Shown: positions 7,313 through 15,002 of the stretch, one piece after another
How the letters are laid out: each line of letters starts with the position of its first letter
Numbering within the stretch: the first letter of the stretch is position 1
NCBI RefSeq assembly: GCF_000185805.1
Contig: NC_014926.1
Location: 638,418 to 702,417 of the forward strand
Origin: Thermovibrio ammonificans HB-1
Lineage (GTDB): Bacteria > Aquificota > Aquificia > Desulfurobacteriales > Desulfurobacteriaceae
DNA: 64,000 bases
Direction: 5' to 3'
Made by a program: the position numbers and the translations under genes
Notes under the pieces: generated by a model
Seen by the model: the letters and a program-made list of their open reading frames with translations, nothing else
What the model was told of the DNA's origin: nothing
The model's database searches: none

Positions 7313-8005
7313 CTACTTGAAGGCTGCCAGTATCTTGTCTGCTTTTTCTGCTATGTCTATTTCAAACAGGGCTATGGTGGGCAGCAGCCAAGAGACTCTG
7401 AACCTGGCGTCGCCGTCTTTGTTTTCCCCGAAGTAGGCAAGGGCGACCCTTCCGAATCCTGCTTCTTTTTCGACTTTCTTTGCTTCCCTCAGGAAACGCC
7501 TTGCAACGTTGGGGAGCTTCTCAAAGGGGTAGGGTTTACCCTCCTGTCCCCTCTGTTTAACAAGCTCGGTTGCCGTTCCTACGTTCCTCAGGGCCTCTAT
7601 AAGGTGGTGTAGCCTGTGCTTCTTGAAGTAGGCCAGCAGGAGCGAGGCTGCAGGGAGCCTTAGAATCTCTATATTGTGGTCCCCTTCCCGCAGCTCGCCT
7701 ACAAGGTAGGCCCTACCGTTCTCCATTTCTATGTGGGCAAAGAGCTTCTTGTTCTTAGGAAGCTCCTCCAGTATTTCACTTACCTCGTACTCAACTCCCT
7801 CTTCTTGGTAAACGTCGCCGGCTTTGCGCTTTCCGTATTCGGCCACGAAGTAGGTCTCCTCTCCTCCCTTCTTACCCAGAACGAGGTCCAGTCCCCACCT
7901 TTTGAGGGACTTGAACTTGAACTCCCTCTCCTTTTCGGGCTGTCCGAGCGTCTCAAAAACCAGCGTGTTGAGTGCCTGAATCTCGCGAAGCTCAAGAAGG
8001 TTCAT
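7313..8005 (-). CDS. Unknown soluble protein, first gene of the RAMP/prefoldin cluster
   Basis: A 230-residue protein without signal peptide or membrane helices, not recognised. The sequence is mixed alpha/beta and rich in charged residues. A beta-rich middle ([18 protein letters not shown]) is followed by a helical segment ([21 protein letters not shown]) and basic residues. I chose the ATG six bases after GGGAGG. The frame runs on to 8083, but that extension coincides with a good promoter ending just upstream, so it is not coding. It leads the cluster and is followed after 11 bases by the RAMP-like gene, so partnership with that protein is the best guess. Confidence 0.65.
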   Translation of the reverse strand: MNLLELREIQALNTLVFETLGQPEKEREFKFKSLKRWGLDLVLGKKGGEETYFVAEYGKRKAGDVYQEEGVEYEVSEILEELPKNKKLFAHIEMENGRAYLVGELREGDHNIEILRLPAASLLLAYFKKHRLHHLIEALRNVGTATELVKQRGQEGKPYPFEKLPNVARRFLREAKKVEKEAGFGRVALAYFGENKDGDARFRVSWLLPTIALFEIDIAEKADKILAAFK

Positions 8006-8054
8006 CTCCATCCTCCCGCTTTTAAAAAGATGTTTTAACTTTGCTCTGCATAGC

Positions 8055-8083
8055 AATTTATGTTTTTTAATTTCGTGTGTCAA
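8055..8083 (-). promoter_or_regulatory. Sigma-70-type promoter for the 8.0-4.7 kb cluster
   Basis: Minus strand reads TTGACA, a 17-base spacer, then TAAATT. Transcription would start near 8048, about 43 bases before the ATG at 8005. The perfect -35, ideal spacing and position upstream of the first gene make this convincing. The divergent SagB-like gene starts on the other side of the same AT-rich 150-base gap. Confidence 0.75.
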
Positions 8084-8157
8084 TATTTATTAATCTATGC
8101 TTTAAATCGAGTTTGCCTATAGGGGAAATAGACCTTACTTTTTCTTTGGAGGTGACC

Positions 8158-9564
8158 ATGGAGAGCTGCCTTGACTACCACCTTAAAACAGCCCACACCT
8201 ACGAGAGCGTTCGCAGGCCCCACTACCTTGACTGGAGCAACTACCCTTCACCTTTCAAGTTCTACCGGGGAGTTAAAACCTTTCCCCTTCCACCTTTCAA
8301 ATTCCGCGGTCAGGAGACCTTAGACACCCTCTACAGGCTCTGTAGCGACTACGGTTCAGATAGCCTTACCCTGCAGGAGGTTGCGAACCTTGCCTTCTCT
8401 ATGAACGGCGTTACAAAAGTAGAGGACTTCCACGGTGAACCCTTTGCCTTTAGAGCATCTCCTTCGGCCGGTGCCCTCTACCCTTTTGAGCTCTACCTGT
8501 TTCTGAGAAGCGTTGAGGGCCTGCCCAACGGCCTCTACCACTACCAGCCGGTCAACCACTCCCTTGAGCTCCTTGTTGCCGGAGACCTGTTTGAACCCCT
8601 TAAGGGGGCCCTCTGTGCCGAGTTTACCGGTAACTGCGTTGCCGTTGTAACAACCATTTACGGAAGGAGTGCCTGGAAGTACAGGGCGAGGGCCTACCGC
8701 TACTGCCTTCTGGACTCGGGTCATATGGTCGCAAACGGGGTCGCCTATTTGCGCTCTTTGGGCCTTGATGCAACCGCCGTTTCCCTCTTTAAAGATTCCC
8801 GCCTAAACGCCCTCTTGGGTGTAGACGGCACTCGGGAGTTTGCCACTGTAGCCCTTTTACCCGAGAGACCAGCCCTCTTTTGGGGAGATGAGGAGCTTCC
8901 CCCCTTCAACTACCCGCCCTCTGAGCCCGTTTTGCGCCGCCCCGTGAGGGAGCCTCTTGTTGAAGAGGCCCACCGTGCCGGTGAGCTTGCCGACTGCCAG
9001 TTTTACAGGCCCTTCCCCGGGTCTTCCTCCCTCTTTCCGGAAGTCACCTCTCCTCCCTTGGGGGATGTCATCCTTAAGCGTCGCTCCCGCAGGGAGTTTA
9101 CCGGAAGGGCAATGCCCTTTGAGACCTTCAAGCACCTGGCCGAGTCGTCCCTTACCTGCTTCCCCTCCGACTGGGGCTTCCCCAAGTGCAACCTCTACCT
9201 TCAGGTGAGGAACGTTGATGGGCTTCAAAGCGGCATATACACCCCCTCAAACGGAAGGCTGGAGCTTGTTCAGGCGGGTGACTTCGGCCCTCACGTAAGC
9301 TACCTGTGCCTCTCCCAGCGCTTCGTTGCCTATGCCAACGTTAACGTTGTTTTCACCTACAACTTTGGGGGAACCTGCAGGGACTACCGGGGAGCTCTGC
9401 TGGAGGCGGGAGCTCTGGGAGAGAACCTCTACCTTGCGGCAGAGGCCTTTGGGTGCGGAGCCTGCGGTATAGGCGCCTTTTACGACCTTGAGCTTCAGGC
9501 CTTCCTCGGCCTTCCGCCTGAGGAGCTTCCCGTCTACGTTGTTTCCGTGGGCGTTTTGGTTTAA
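8158..9564 (+). CDS. SagB-type two-domain nitroreductase-fold dehydrogenase
   Basis: A 468-residue protein of two nitroreductase-fold halves. The first half holds RASPSAGALYP at residues 99-109, the SagB-type FMN-site motif; the second begins near residue 303 with ILKRRSRREFTG. SagB and ThcOx proteins are FMN enzymes that oxidise azolines to azoles in peptide natural products, but single copies also occur in genomes without such clusters. No cyclodehydratase (YcaO), precursor peptide or transporter is nearby, so the substrate is unknown. The start ATG is set by GGAGGTGACC; the frame upstream is non-coding. A weak promoter (TTGCCT-N17-TACTTT) lies at 8113-8141. Confidence 0.8.
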   Translation: MESCLDYHLKTAHTYESVRRPHYLDWSNYPSPFKFYRGVKTFPLPPFKFRGQETLDTLYRLCSDYGSDSLTLQEVANLAFSMNGVTKVEDFHGEPFAFRASPSAGALYPFELYLFLRSVEGLPNGLYHYQPVNHSLELLVAGDLFEPLKGALCAEFTGNCVAVVTTIYGRSAWKYRARAYRYCLLDSGHMVANGVAYLRSLGLDATAVSLFKDSRLNALLGVDGTREFATVALLPERPALFWGDEELPPFNYPPSEPVLRRPVREPLVEEAHRAGELADCQFYRPFPGSSSLFPEVTSPPLGDVILKRRSRREFTGRAMPFETFKHLAESSLTCFPSDWGFPKCNLYLQVRNVDGLQSGIYTPSNGRLELVQAGDFGPHVSYLCLSQRFVAYANVNVVFTYNFGGTCRDYRGALLEAGALGENLYLAAEAFGCGACGIGAFYDLELQAFLGLPPEELPVYVVSVGVLV

Positions 9565-9586
9565 TTGATACCTCTTTTTTTTAAGG

Positions 9587-9615
9587 TTGACAAAGCCATT
9601 GTGGGAACATAAATT
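9587..9615 (+). promoter_or_regulatory. Promoter of the KamA-family gene
   Basis: TTGACA, 17-base spacer, TAAATT, with expected start near 9622 and the ATG at 9669. Both hexamers and the spacer length are identical to those of the 8055-8083 promoter. It is preceded by a T8 tract just after the SagB-like gene. Confidence 0.75.
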
Positions 9616-9668
9616 TAGACTCCCCCAAACTTTGTTATCAGCCATCAAACCCCAATTAGAGGAGTGCT

Positions 9669-10787
9669 ATGCAGATTCCCGGGTTCAAAAGCCTTGAAGA
9701 GGTTGAGCAGGCCTTTGGAGTAAAGATTCCCGATTCTGAAAGGGAGAAGCTCCAGGAGGTCATCGAGAAACACCCCATGTTCATCCCCGACTACTACGCC
9801 CGTTTGATAGACTGGAGCGACCCTAACGACCCTATAAAAAATATAATCTTCCCCAGCCTCGATGAGCTGGACGTAAGCGGCTCCTACGACACAAGCGGCG
9901 AAAAGGAGAACACCGTTTTAACGGGGCTTCAGCATAAGTACAAGGAGACCGCCCTCCTGCTTGTGACCAACAGGTGTGCAGGTTACTGCCGCCACTGCTT
10001 CAGGAAGAGGCTTGTGGGAATACCCACAAACGAGACTTTGAAGCTCTTTGACAGGGCCGTTGAGTACATAAAGGAGCACCCCGAAATTACGAACGTCCTG
10101 ATATCGGGCGGAGACCCCCTCGTTCTTCCGACCGACGTTATAGAGTACTTCCTCTCCGAGCTCTCCAAAATTCCCCACCTGAAGTTCATCAGGTTCGGCA
10201 GTAGAGTTCCCGTTTTCTACCCTATGAGGATTTACGAAGATACCAAGCTCCTCGAGGTCTTCTCCAAGTACTCTACACCCGAAAGGAGGGTTTACCTGGT
10301 AACCCACTTCAACCACCCCAACGAGGTTACCAAAGAGGCCAGGAAAGCGGTAGACTCTCTGATAAGGGCCGGCGTTCCGGTTAGCAACCAAACGGTTCTC
10401 CTTAAGGGCGTTAACGACACCCCCGAGGTGCTTGCAACCCTGATGAAGGAGATTACTTCGGCCGGAGTTATACCTTACTACGTTTTCCAGTGTAGGCCCG
10501 TTTCAAGGGTGAAAACCCACTTCCAGGTCCCTCTCAAGGAGGGTTACTGGATTGTTGAAGGGGCCAAGAGGATGCTCGACGGCCACGCCAAGCGCTTTAA
10601 GTACATAATGTCCCACAAAACAGGGAAGATAGAGATTGTCGGCGTTATGGGCGATGAGATATTCCTCAAGTACCACCAGGCCAAGAACCCCGAGAACGTC
10701 GGCAAGTTCTTCAGGATGAAGCTTACGCCCAACGCCGGGTGGCTCGACGACTTAGAGCCGGTTGAAGAGGAGGTGTGTGCCACCTAA
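9669..10787 (+). CDS. KamA-family radical SAM protein (lysine 2,3-aminomutase-like)
   Basis: A 372-residue radical SAM protein with the 4Fe-4S ligands C103-x3-C107-x2-C110 (CAGYCRHC) and the GGDP motif at 147-150 that contacts S-adenosylmethionine. The body fits KamA/EpmB enzymes, which use PLP and an adenosyl radical to move an amino group. Two sites differ from clostridial lysine 2,3-aminomutase. QCD, whose Asp293 binds the substrate's distal amino group, is QCRPV here (274-278). The DaPGGGGK segment with Asp330 and PLP-lysine 337 is replaced by SHKTGKIEI, where K317 or K320 may hold PLP. So the substrate is probably not lysine; glutamate or a modified residue is possible. The last 36 bases overlap convergent folK. 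Confidence 0.8.
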   Translation: MQIPGFKSLEEVEQAFGVKIPDSEREKLQEVIEKHPMFIPDYYARLIDWSDPNDPIKNIIFPSLDELDVSGSYDTSGEKENTVLTGLQHKYKETALLLVTNRCAGYCRHCFRKRLVGIPTNETLKLFDRAVEYIKEHPEITNVLISGGDPLVLPTDVIEYFLSELSKIPHLKFIRFGSRVPVFYPMRIYEDTKLLEVFSKYSTPERRVYLVTHFNHPNEVTKEARKAVDSLIRAGVPVSNQTVLLKGVNDTPEVLATLMKEITSAGVIPYYVFQCRPVSRVKTHFQVPLKEGYWIVEGAKRMLDGHAKRFKYIMSHKTGKIEIVGVMGDEIFLKYHQAKNPENVGKFFRMKLTPNAGWLDDLEPVEEEVCAT

Positions 10788-11177
10788 GAGCTCTCTTGCT
10801 ATCTCCCTGAAAAACGGCCTCTCTTTCAGTCCTGGGTGGGGGAGCTTCAGCTCCTCCGTCTCCCTCTTCACTCCCTCGTAAAGGGCTATATCCACGTCGA
10901 GAACCCTCGGCCCCCACCTGTAGGTGGGATACCTTCCGGCCCTTTTCTCTATCCACTTCAGGAGCCTGAGGAGCTCTAAGGGCGGGTGGTCGGTCTCAAT
11001 CAAGAGGCCGCAGTTCAAGAAGGGAGGCTGTTTGGTAACGCCGAAAGGTGCGGTCTCAACCGGGGGCGTTTCCCTTAGAATCGGGCCTGCGAACCGCTCC
11101 ACAAGGAGCTTCCCCCGCTTTAAGTTCTCCTTTCGGTTTCCCAAGTTGCTCCCCATTACAAGTAGGGCAAGCGCCAT
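10752..11177 (-). CDS. folK: 2-amino-4-hydroxy-6-hydroxymethyldihydropteridine pyrophosphokinase
   Basis: A 141-residue HPPK enzyme of folate synthesis. It transfers pyrophosphate from ATP to hydroxymethyl-dihydropterin before condensation with p-aminobenzoate. Motifs in order: GSNLGNRKENL at the N-terminus, QPPFLNCGLLIET in the middle, then RWGPRVLDVDIALY near residue 87, whose two Asp bind the magnesium ions, and PHPGLKERPFF. Slightly short for the family (usually about 160). The ATG overlaps the stop of the pncC-like gene as TGATG. The 3' end overlaps the KamA gene by 36 bases. Confidence 0.93.
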   Translation of the reverse strand: MALALLVMGSNLGNRKENLKRGKLLVERFAGPILRETPPVETAPFGVTKQPPFLNCGLLIETDHPPLELLRLLKWIEKRAGRYPTYRWGPRVLDVDIALYEGVKRETEELKLPHPGLKERPFFREIARELLGGTHLLFNRL

Positions 11178-11683
11178 CAGAGCCTTCCCTCCACCATCGC
11201 TAAGAGGAGCTTCAGGGCCTTCTTCGCCGCCTTTTTACGCCTGCGGTTCCTCTGTTTAACCGGGTCGGGAGAGTCGTCTGTGAAGATGAACTTAAACACC
11301 TCTACCCTCTCTTTTACCTTTACCCCTATATAGGTAAGCCCTACGGGCTTCTCCTTCGTTGCGCCGGTCGGGCCCGCTATGCCGGTTGTGGAAACGCCGC
11401 AGTCGCTGCCGATTAGCTTTACCACGCCTTTAACCATCTCTCGGGCCGTTTGAGGGCTTACGGCACCGTAAGTTTCAAGGGTCTCCCTCTTAACCCCTAA
11501 AACCTTCTCTTTAACGTCGTTGTGGTAGGCCACCACTCCTCCCAAGAAGTACTCCGAGCTGCCTGGAACGTTTACAATCCTTGCGGCAACAAGTCCCCCT
11601 GTGCAGCTTTCCGCCGTGGCCACGGTCAGTCCCCTCTTCAGCAGTGCTTCCTTCAGGAGGAACTCTACGGGCTCCTTGGCCAT
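11177..11683 (-). CDS. CinA C-terminal domain protein, nicotinamide-nucleotide amidase (PncC-like)
   Basis: A 168-residue stand-alone CinA C-terminal domain. The family deamidates nicotinamide mononucleotide to nicotinate mononucleotide in NAD salvage. Visible motifs are VATAESCTGGLVAARI at residue 20, LGGVVAYHNDVKEKVLGV near residue 45, YGAVSPQTAREM and the glycine-rich TTGIAGPTGATKEKPVGLTY. The start is the ATG six bases after AAGGAGG; an upstream extension of the frame lacks a site. The C-terminus is very basic (KQRNRRRKKAAKKALK). Coupled to folK by TGATG. Divergent from hisC. Confidence 0.87.
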   Translation of the reverse strand: MAKEPVEFLLKEALLKRGLTVATAESCTGGLVAARIVNVPGSSEYFLGGVVAYHNDVKEKVLGVKRETLETYGAVSPQTAREMVKGVVKLIGSDCGVSTTGIAGPTGATKEKPVGLTYIGVKVKERVEVFKFIFTDDSPDPVKQRNRRRKKAAKKALKLLLAMVEGRL

Positions 11684-11703
11684 CTTAGCCTCCTTGCTAT
11701 AAT
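11676..11703 (+). promoter_or_regulatory. Probable hisC promoter
   Basis: TTGGCC, 16-base spacer, perfect TATAAT, with expected transcript start near 11710, about 30 bases before the hisC ATG. The -35 box overlaps the start of the divergent pncC-like gene. Confidence 0.5.
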
Positions 11704-11738
11704 TCGGTTCAATCCTACCAAAGTTCCGGAGGGTTTCT

Positions 11739-12848
11739 ATGTTCTCCCTTCCCGACCACATAAAGAAGGTTCACGTTTACGAGCCGGGCAAGCCCGAGGA
11801 GGAGCTTAAGAGAGAGCTCGGCCTTAAAGAGATAGTAAAGCTCGCCTCAAACGAGAACCCCCTCGGACCCTGTCCCTCTGCGGTTAGGGCCATAGTTGAA
11901 GACCTTAAGAACCTCAACCGCTACCCCGACGGCAACTCCTACTACCTTAAGGAGAAGCTGGCCTCTCACCTGGGGGTTAAGCGGAAGAACCTCTTCGTTG
12001 GACTCGGCTCAAACGAGGCCCTCGACATAATCTCCAGGGCCTACTTAAGGCCCGGACTCAACGCCGTTTACAGCGAGAAGTCTTTCGCCGTTTACCCGAT
12101 AGTGGTTCAGCTCTCCGGGGCAGACCACAAAGTTGTTAAGGCGAAGGACAACTACTACATGGACCTGAAGGCCCACCTTGATGCCATAGACGAGAACACC
12201 GCCGTTGTTTTCCTTGCCAACCCCAACAACCCTACCGGAACGGCCTTCTCCCGGGCCGAGTTTGAGGCCTTCTTGAAGGACTTCCCCGACGACGTCCTTT
12301 TGGTTTTAGACGAAGCCTACTACGAGTACGCCGTAGGTGCCGGCTTTAACGTTCCCAACGGCCCCGATTACATCTACGAGAAGAATATTGTTGTGACCAG
12401 AACCTTTTCCAAGATTTACGGCCTTGCCGGCCTACGGCTCGGTTACGCCGTTGCCCGGGAGGAGATAATCGCCGACATGAACCGAATAAGGCAGCCCTTT
12501 AACGTTACCCGTCCGGCGCAGGTAGGCGGAGCGGCCGCCTTAGACGACAAGATGTTTGTTAAGCACTCCCAAGTTGTCAACGAGGAAGGGAAGAAGTACC
12601 TCTACAACGAGTTTGAGAAGCTCGGCCTCGAGTACGTTCCCACCTACGCCAACTTCATCCTTGTGAAGGTGGGGTACCCCAGCAGGGAGGTTTTCAACCG
12701 GCTTCTGAGGAAGGGGGTTATCGTTAGGGCCATGGACGGTTACGGCTTCCCCGACCACATAAGGGTAACTGTGGGAACTATGAGGGAGAATATAATCTTC
12801 ATCAACAAGCTGAAAGAGGTTCTCGAGGAACTTAAAGAGGGGAAATAA
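11739..12848 (+). CDS. hisC: Histidinol-phosphate aminotransferase
   Basis: A 369-residue class I/II PLP aminotransferase that converts imidazole-acetol phosphate to histidinol phosphate in histidine synthesis. Motifs: LASNENPLGPCP (36-46), GLGSNEALD (88-96), NPNNPTG (161-167), DEAYYEY (191-197), the PLP lysine K225 in RTFSKIYGLAGLRLGY, and R233. The N-terminal HIKKVHVYEPGKP is typical of HisC. ATG preceded by CGGAGGG. Its TAA stop overlaps the ATG of the next gene (TAATG). No other his gene is adjacent. Confidence 0.93.
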   Translation: MFSLPDHIKKVHVYEPGKPEEELKRELGLKEIVKLASNENPLGPCPSAVRAIVEDLKNLNRYPDGNSYYLKEKLASHLGVKRKNLFVGLGSNEALDIISRAYLRPGLNAVYSEKSFAVYPIVVQLSGADHKVVKAKDNYYMDLKAHLDAIDENTAVVFLANPNNPTGTAFSRAEFEAFLKDFPDDVLLVLDEAYYEYAVGAGFNVPNGPDYIYEKNIVVTRTFSKIYGLAGLRLGYAVAREEIIADMNRIRQPFNVTRPAQVGGAAALDDKMFVKHSQVVNEEGKKYLYNEFEKLGLEYVPTYANFILVKVGYPSREVFNRLLRKGVIVRAMDGYGFPDHIRVTVGTMRENIIFINKLKEVLEELKEGK

Positions 12849-13138
12849 TGAAAAAACTCATGCTTCTTTCCCTGCTTCCGCTCCTGTTTGCCGGCGGTTG
12901 CTCCTGCAAGCTCCAGACCAAAGTGGAGAAGCAGATTCTAAAGGTTACCGGCGGTAAGTTTACGGTTAAGGTTTACAACGGCGGGAAGCTGGTTGCCCAG
13001 TACAGCGGCGACGGCTACGTGTGGTTTGAGCAGGACAAGAACGACCGTCACACGGGCGTTGTTACCTTCCGGGACGAAAGGGGCCATATTATAAGAGTTG
13101 GAACCTGGGGAGGCGTTGTTATAGTAGATTACAAGTAG
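12848..13138 (+). CDS. Small exported, probably lipid-anchored protein of unknown function
   Basis: A 96-residue protein with a signal sequence MKKLMLLSLLPLLFAGGCSC. The LFAGGC end resembles a lipobox, so Cys18 may be lipid-modified, although the -3 residue is not ideal. The mature part is basic and beta-rich (KFTVKVYNGGKLVAQYSGDG, then RVGTWGGVVIVDYK). No family recognised. It overlaps hisC by one base and is followed after eight bases by the nuclease gene, so it sits inside an operon, but the context gives no clear function. Confidence 0.7.
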   Translation: MKKLMLLSLLPLLFAGGCSCKLQTKVEKQILKVTGGKFTVKVYNGGKLVAQYSGDGYVWFEQDKNDRHTGVVTFRDERGHIIRVGTWGGVVIVDYK

Positions 13139-13146
13139 GGGTTGCC

Positions 13147-14298
13147 GTGAAGATAGCTCACCTTTCCGACTCCCACCTGGGCTATATGCAGTACCACAGT
13201 CCCGAGAGGAAGAGGGACTTCCTTGATGCCTTTAAGCTGGCCGTAGAGAGGGCCCTTGAGCTCGGTGCCGAGGTTATCGTTCATACGGGGGACCTCTTTG
13301 AGAGTTACCAGCCCGATATGGAGAGCTTAGACGGTGTTATCCAAGTTCTCAGGCAGGTTAAAGAGAGAAAGGTCCCCTTTGTTGCCATAACCGGTAACCA
13401 CGACAGGGCCATGAGGAGGGGAGTTTACCCTCCCCACAAGCTATTGGAGAATCTCGGGCTCCTTGAGCTTATAGACCCGCTCGGCACCAAAACGGTTAAA
13501 GGTGTGCTCTTTGCCGGTTTAAGGTACCACCCCAGAGTTCACGTTAAACGGATAAGGGAGCAGTTTTTCGACGGCCTTTCGGAAGAGGCCCGGCGCAGCG
13601 ACCTCTCCGTTTTCATGTTCCACCAGGCCCTGGACTTTATCCTATCTTACGAGGGGGCCTACGAGCTCCTCGTGAGTGAGCTTCCCGAGGGGTTTGACTA
13701 CTATGCGGCGGGCCACGTTCACCTGTTTACCTACCAAAAGCTCTCCTCGGGCGGCCTCCTTGCCTACGCGGGGGCTACAGAGTTTCGCTCCAAACAGGAG
13801 GCCCAGAGGGGACGCAGGGGCTTTAACCTTGTAAACCTTGAAACCGGTGAGCTCGAGAGGGTTGAGCTTGAGGGCTTGAGGCCCTTTGTGGTCGAGAGCT
13901 TCAACCAAGAAAACGCTCGGGAAGTCCTGAAAGAGCTCCTGGAGAAGGTTCGCTCCTTCGATAAACCCCCGGTGGTTCTGCTCACCTATACCTACTCAAC
14001 CGTTGATTTGAACCACTTTTCAGACCTTCTGGAGCAGCTCTACTCCCTGGCCCTTGCGGTCAGGATTCAGAAAATCAGGCAACTTGACGAGCAGGAGACG
14101 GTTGCCGAAAGCCGCTCCTACGCCGACTACCTGAAGCTCTTCATGGGTGAGCTTAAAGCTCCCCCTAAGGCGGTTGAACTCGGCGTTGAGCTGCTGTCTG
14201 CCTCCCCCGACTCCGTTCCCGAGATTGTGGAGCACTTTGTCAGGGAGGAGTTAGGGGAGCTCTACGGGGAAATCGAAGAGAGACTTAAAAAGTGTTAA
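13147..14298 (+). CDS. SbcD/Mre11-family DNA repair exonuclease
   Basis: A 383-residue calcineurin-like phosphoesterase. All metal-binding motifs of Mre11 nucleases are present: D8-x-H10 (SDSHLG), GDLFE at 48, GNHD at 83-86, H159 and GHVH at 189-192. Mre11/SbcD pairs with a Rad50/SbcC ATPase to process double-strand breaks and hairpin DNA ends. No rad50 gene follows; the partner must be elsewhere. The C-terminal third (about 260-383) fits the cap and Rad50-contact region only loosely. GTG start after AGGGG; the stop overlaps the comF start by seven bases. Confidence 0.88.
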   Translation: MKIAHLSDSHLGYMQYHSPERKRDFLDAFKLAVERALELGAEVIVHTGDLFESYQPDMESLDGVIQVLRQVKERKVPFVAITGNHDRAMRRGVYPPHKLLENLGLLELIDPLGTKTVKGVLFAGLRYHPRVHVKRIREQFFDGLSEEARRSDLSVFMFHQALDFILSYEGAYELLVSELPEGFDYYAAGHVHLFTYQKLSSGGLLAYAGATEFRSKQEAQRGRRGFNLVNLETGELERVELEGLRPFVVESFNQENAREVLKELLEKVRSFDKPPVVLLTYTYSTVDLNHFSDLLEQLYSLALAVRIQKIRQLDEQETVAESRSYADYLKLFMGELKAPPKAVELGVELLSASPDSVPEIVEHFVREELGELYGEIEERLKKC

Positions 14299-15002
14299 AA
14301 AGGCTTCTCCTCGACCTCCTCTTCCCCGACTACTGCCGCGTATGCGGCTCTCTGCTGCTTCTTGACCACGCCTACGTTGCCTGTAGGAAGTGCTGGAATG
14401 AACACTTTAAGCTCTATACCGGCAAACGCTGTAGAAGATGCGGTCACCCTTTGGAGCTTCTCCCAGGCGTAGGGGAGCTCTGCGGAAGGTGTGCCGAGGG
14501 CAGGAGCTTCCACTTCAGCGGCGTGAACTACTTCACCCTCTACTCCGGCCTTGCAGAGGAGGCCCTCAGGGAGCTCAAGTTCAACCGCCTGAAGCCGGTT
14601 GCCTCTGAAATAGGGAGAGCCGTTGCTCCCCACTTAAAGCGGTGGATTTCCGCCTTAAACCCCGACCTTATAGTTCCCGTGCCTGTTCACTCCGAAACCC
14701 TGAAGGAAAGGGGCTTCAACCAGGTAGAGGAGATTTTAAAGGGGGCCGGCGTTCCCTTTATCCCCCTTTTAAAGAAGGTGAAAAAGGTTGAAAGGCAGTC
14801 GACCCTCTCGGCCGCTGATAGGGCCAACAACGTTAAGGGAGCCTTTTCTCTTCTCGGGCCCGTGAGCGGAACCGTTCTGGTTATAGACGACGTTTTCACC
14901 ACCGGCTCAACGGCAAACGAGGTCGCCAGAGTTTTAAAGGAGGGAGGGGCGGAGAGGGTTTTCGTCTATACGGTCTGCTACACCCCCGTTAAACCGGGTT
15001 GA
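14292..15002 (+). CDS. comF: ComF-family phosphoribosyltransferase-like protein
   Basis: A 236-residue ComF/GntX family protein. The N-terminal third carries zinc-ribbon cysteines (C15-x2-C18, C31-x2-C34, C47-x2-C50, C64-x2-C67). The C-terminal part is a type I PRTase domain with VPVPVHSETLKERGFNQ near residue 128 and the PRPP loop VIDDVFTTGST at 197-207. ComF acts in uptake of single-stranded DNA during natural transformation, with a still unclear activity. GTG start overlaps the nuclease stop. The pairing with a DNA end-processing nuclease is suggestive for DNA handling. The last 14 bases overlap convergent dppF. Confidence 0.9.
   Translation: MLKRLLLDLLFPDYCRVCGSLLLLDHAYVACRKCWNEHFKLYTGKRCRRCGHPLELLPGVGELCGRCAEGRSFHFSGVNYFTLYSGLAEEALRELKFNRLKPVASEIGRAVAPHLKRWISALNPDLIVPVPVHSETLKERGFNQVEEILKGAGVPFIPLLKKVKKVERQSTLSAADRANNVKGAFSLLGPVSGTVLVIDDVFTTGSTANEVARVLKEGGAERVFVYTVCYTPVKPG

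Noticed and set aside
8006-8083. Upstream extension of the first cluster gene to 8083
   Set aside because: It runs through the promoter at 8055-8083 and the ribosome site; the ATG at 8005 has proper spacing.
12848-13138. Pilin or toxin reading of the 96-residue protein after hisC
   Set aside because: No prepilin cleavage motif or toxin pair; only a lipoprotein-like signal can be supported.
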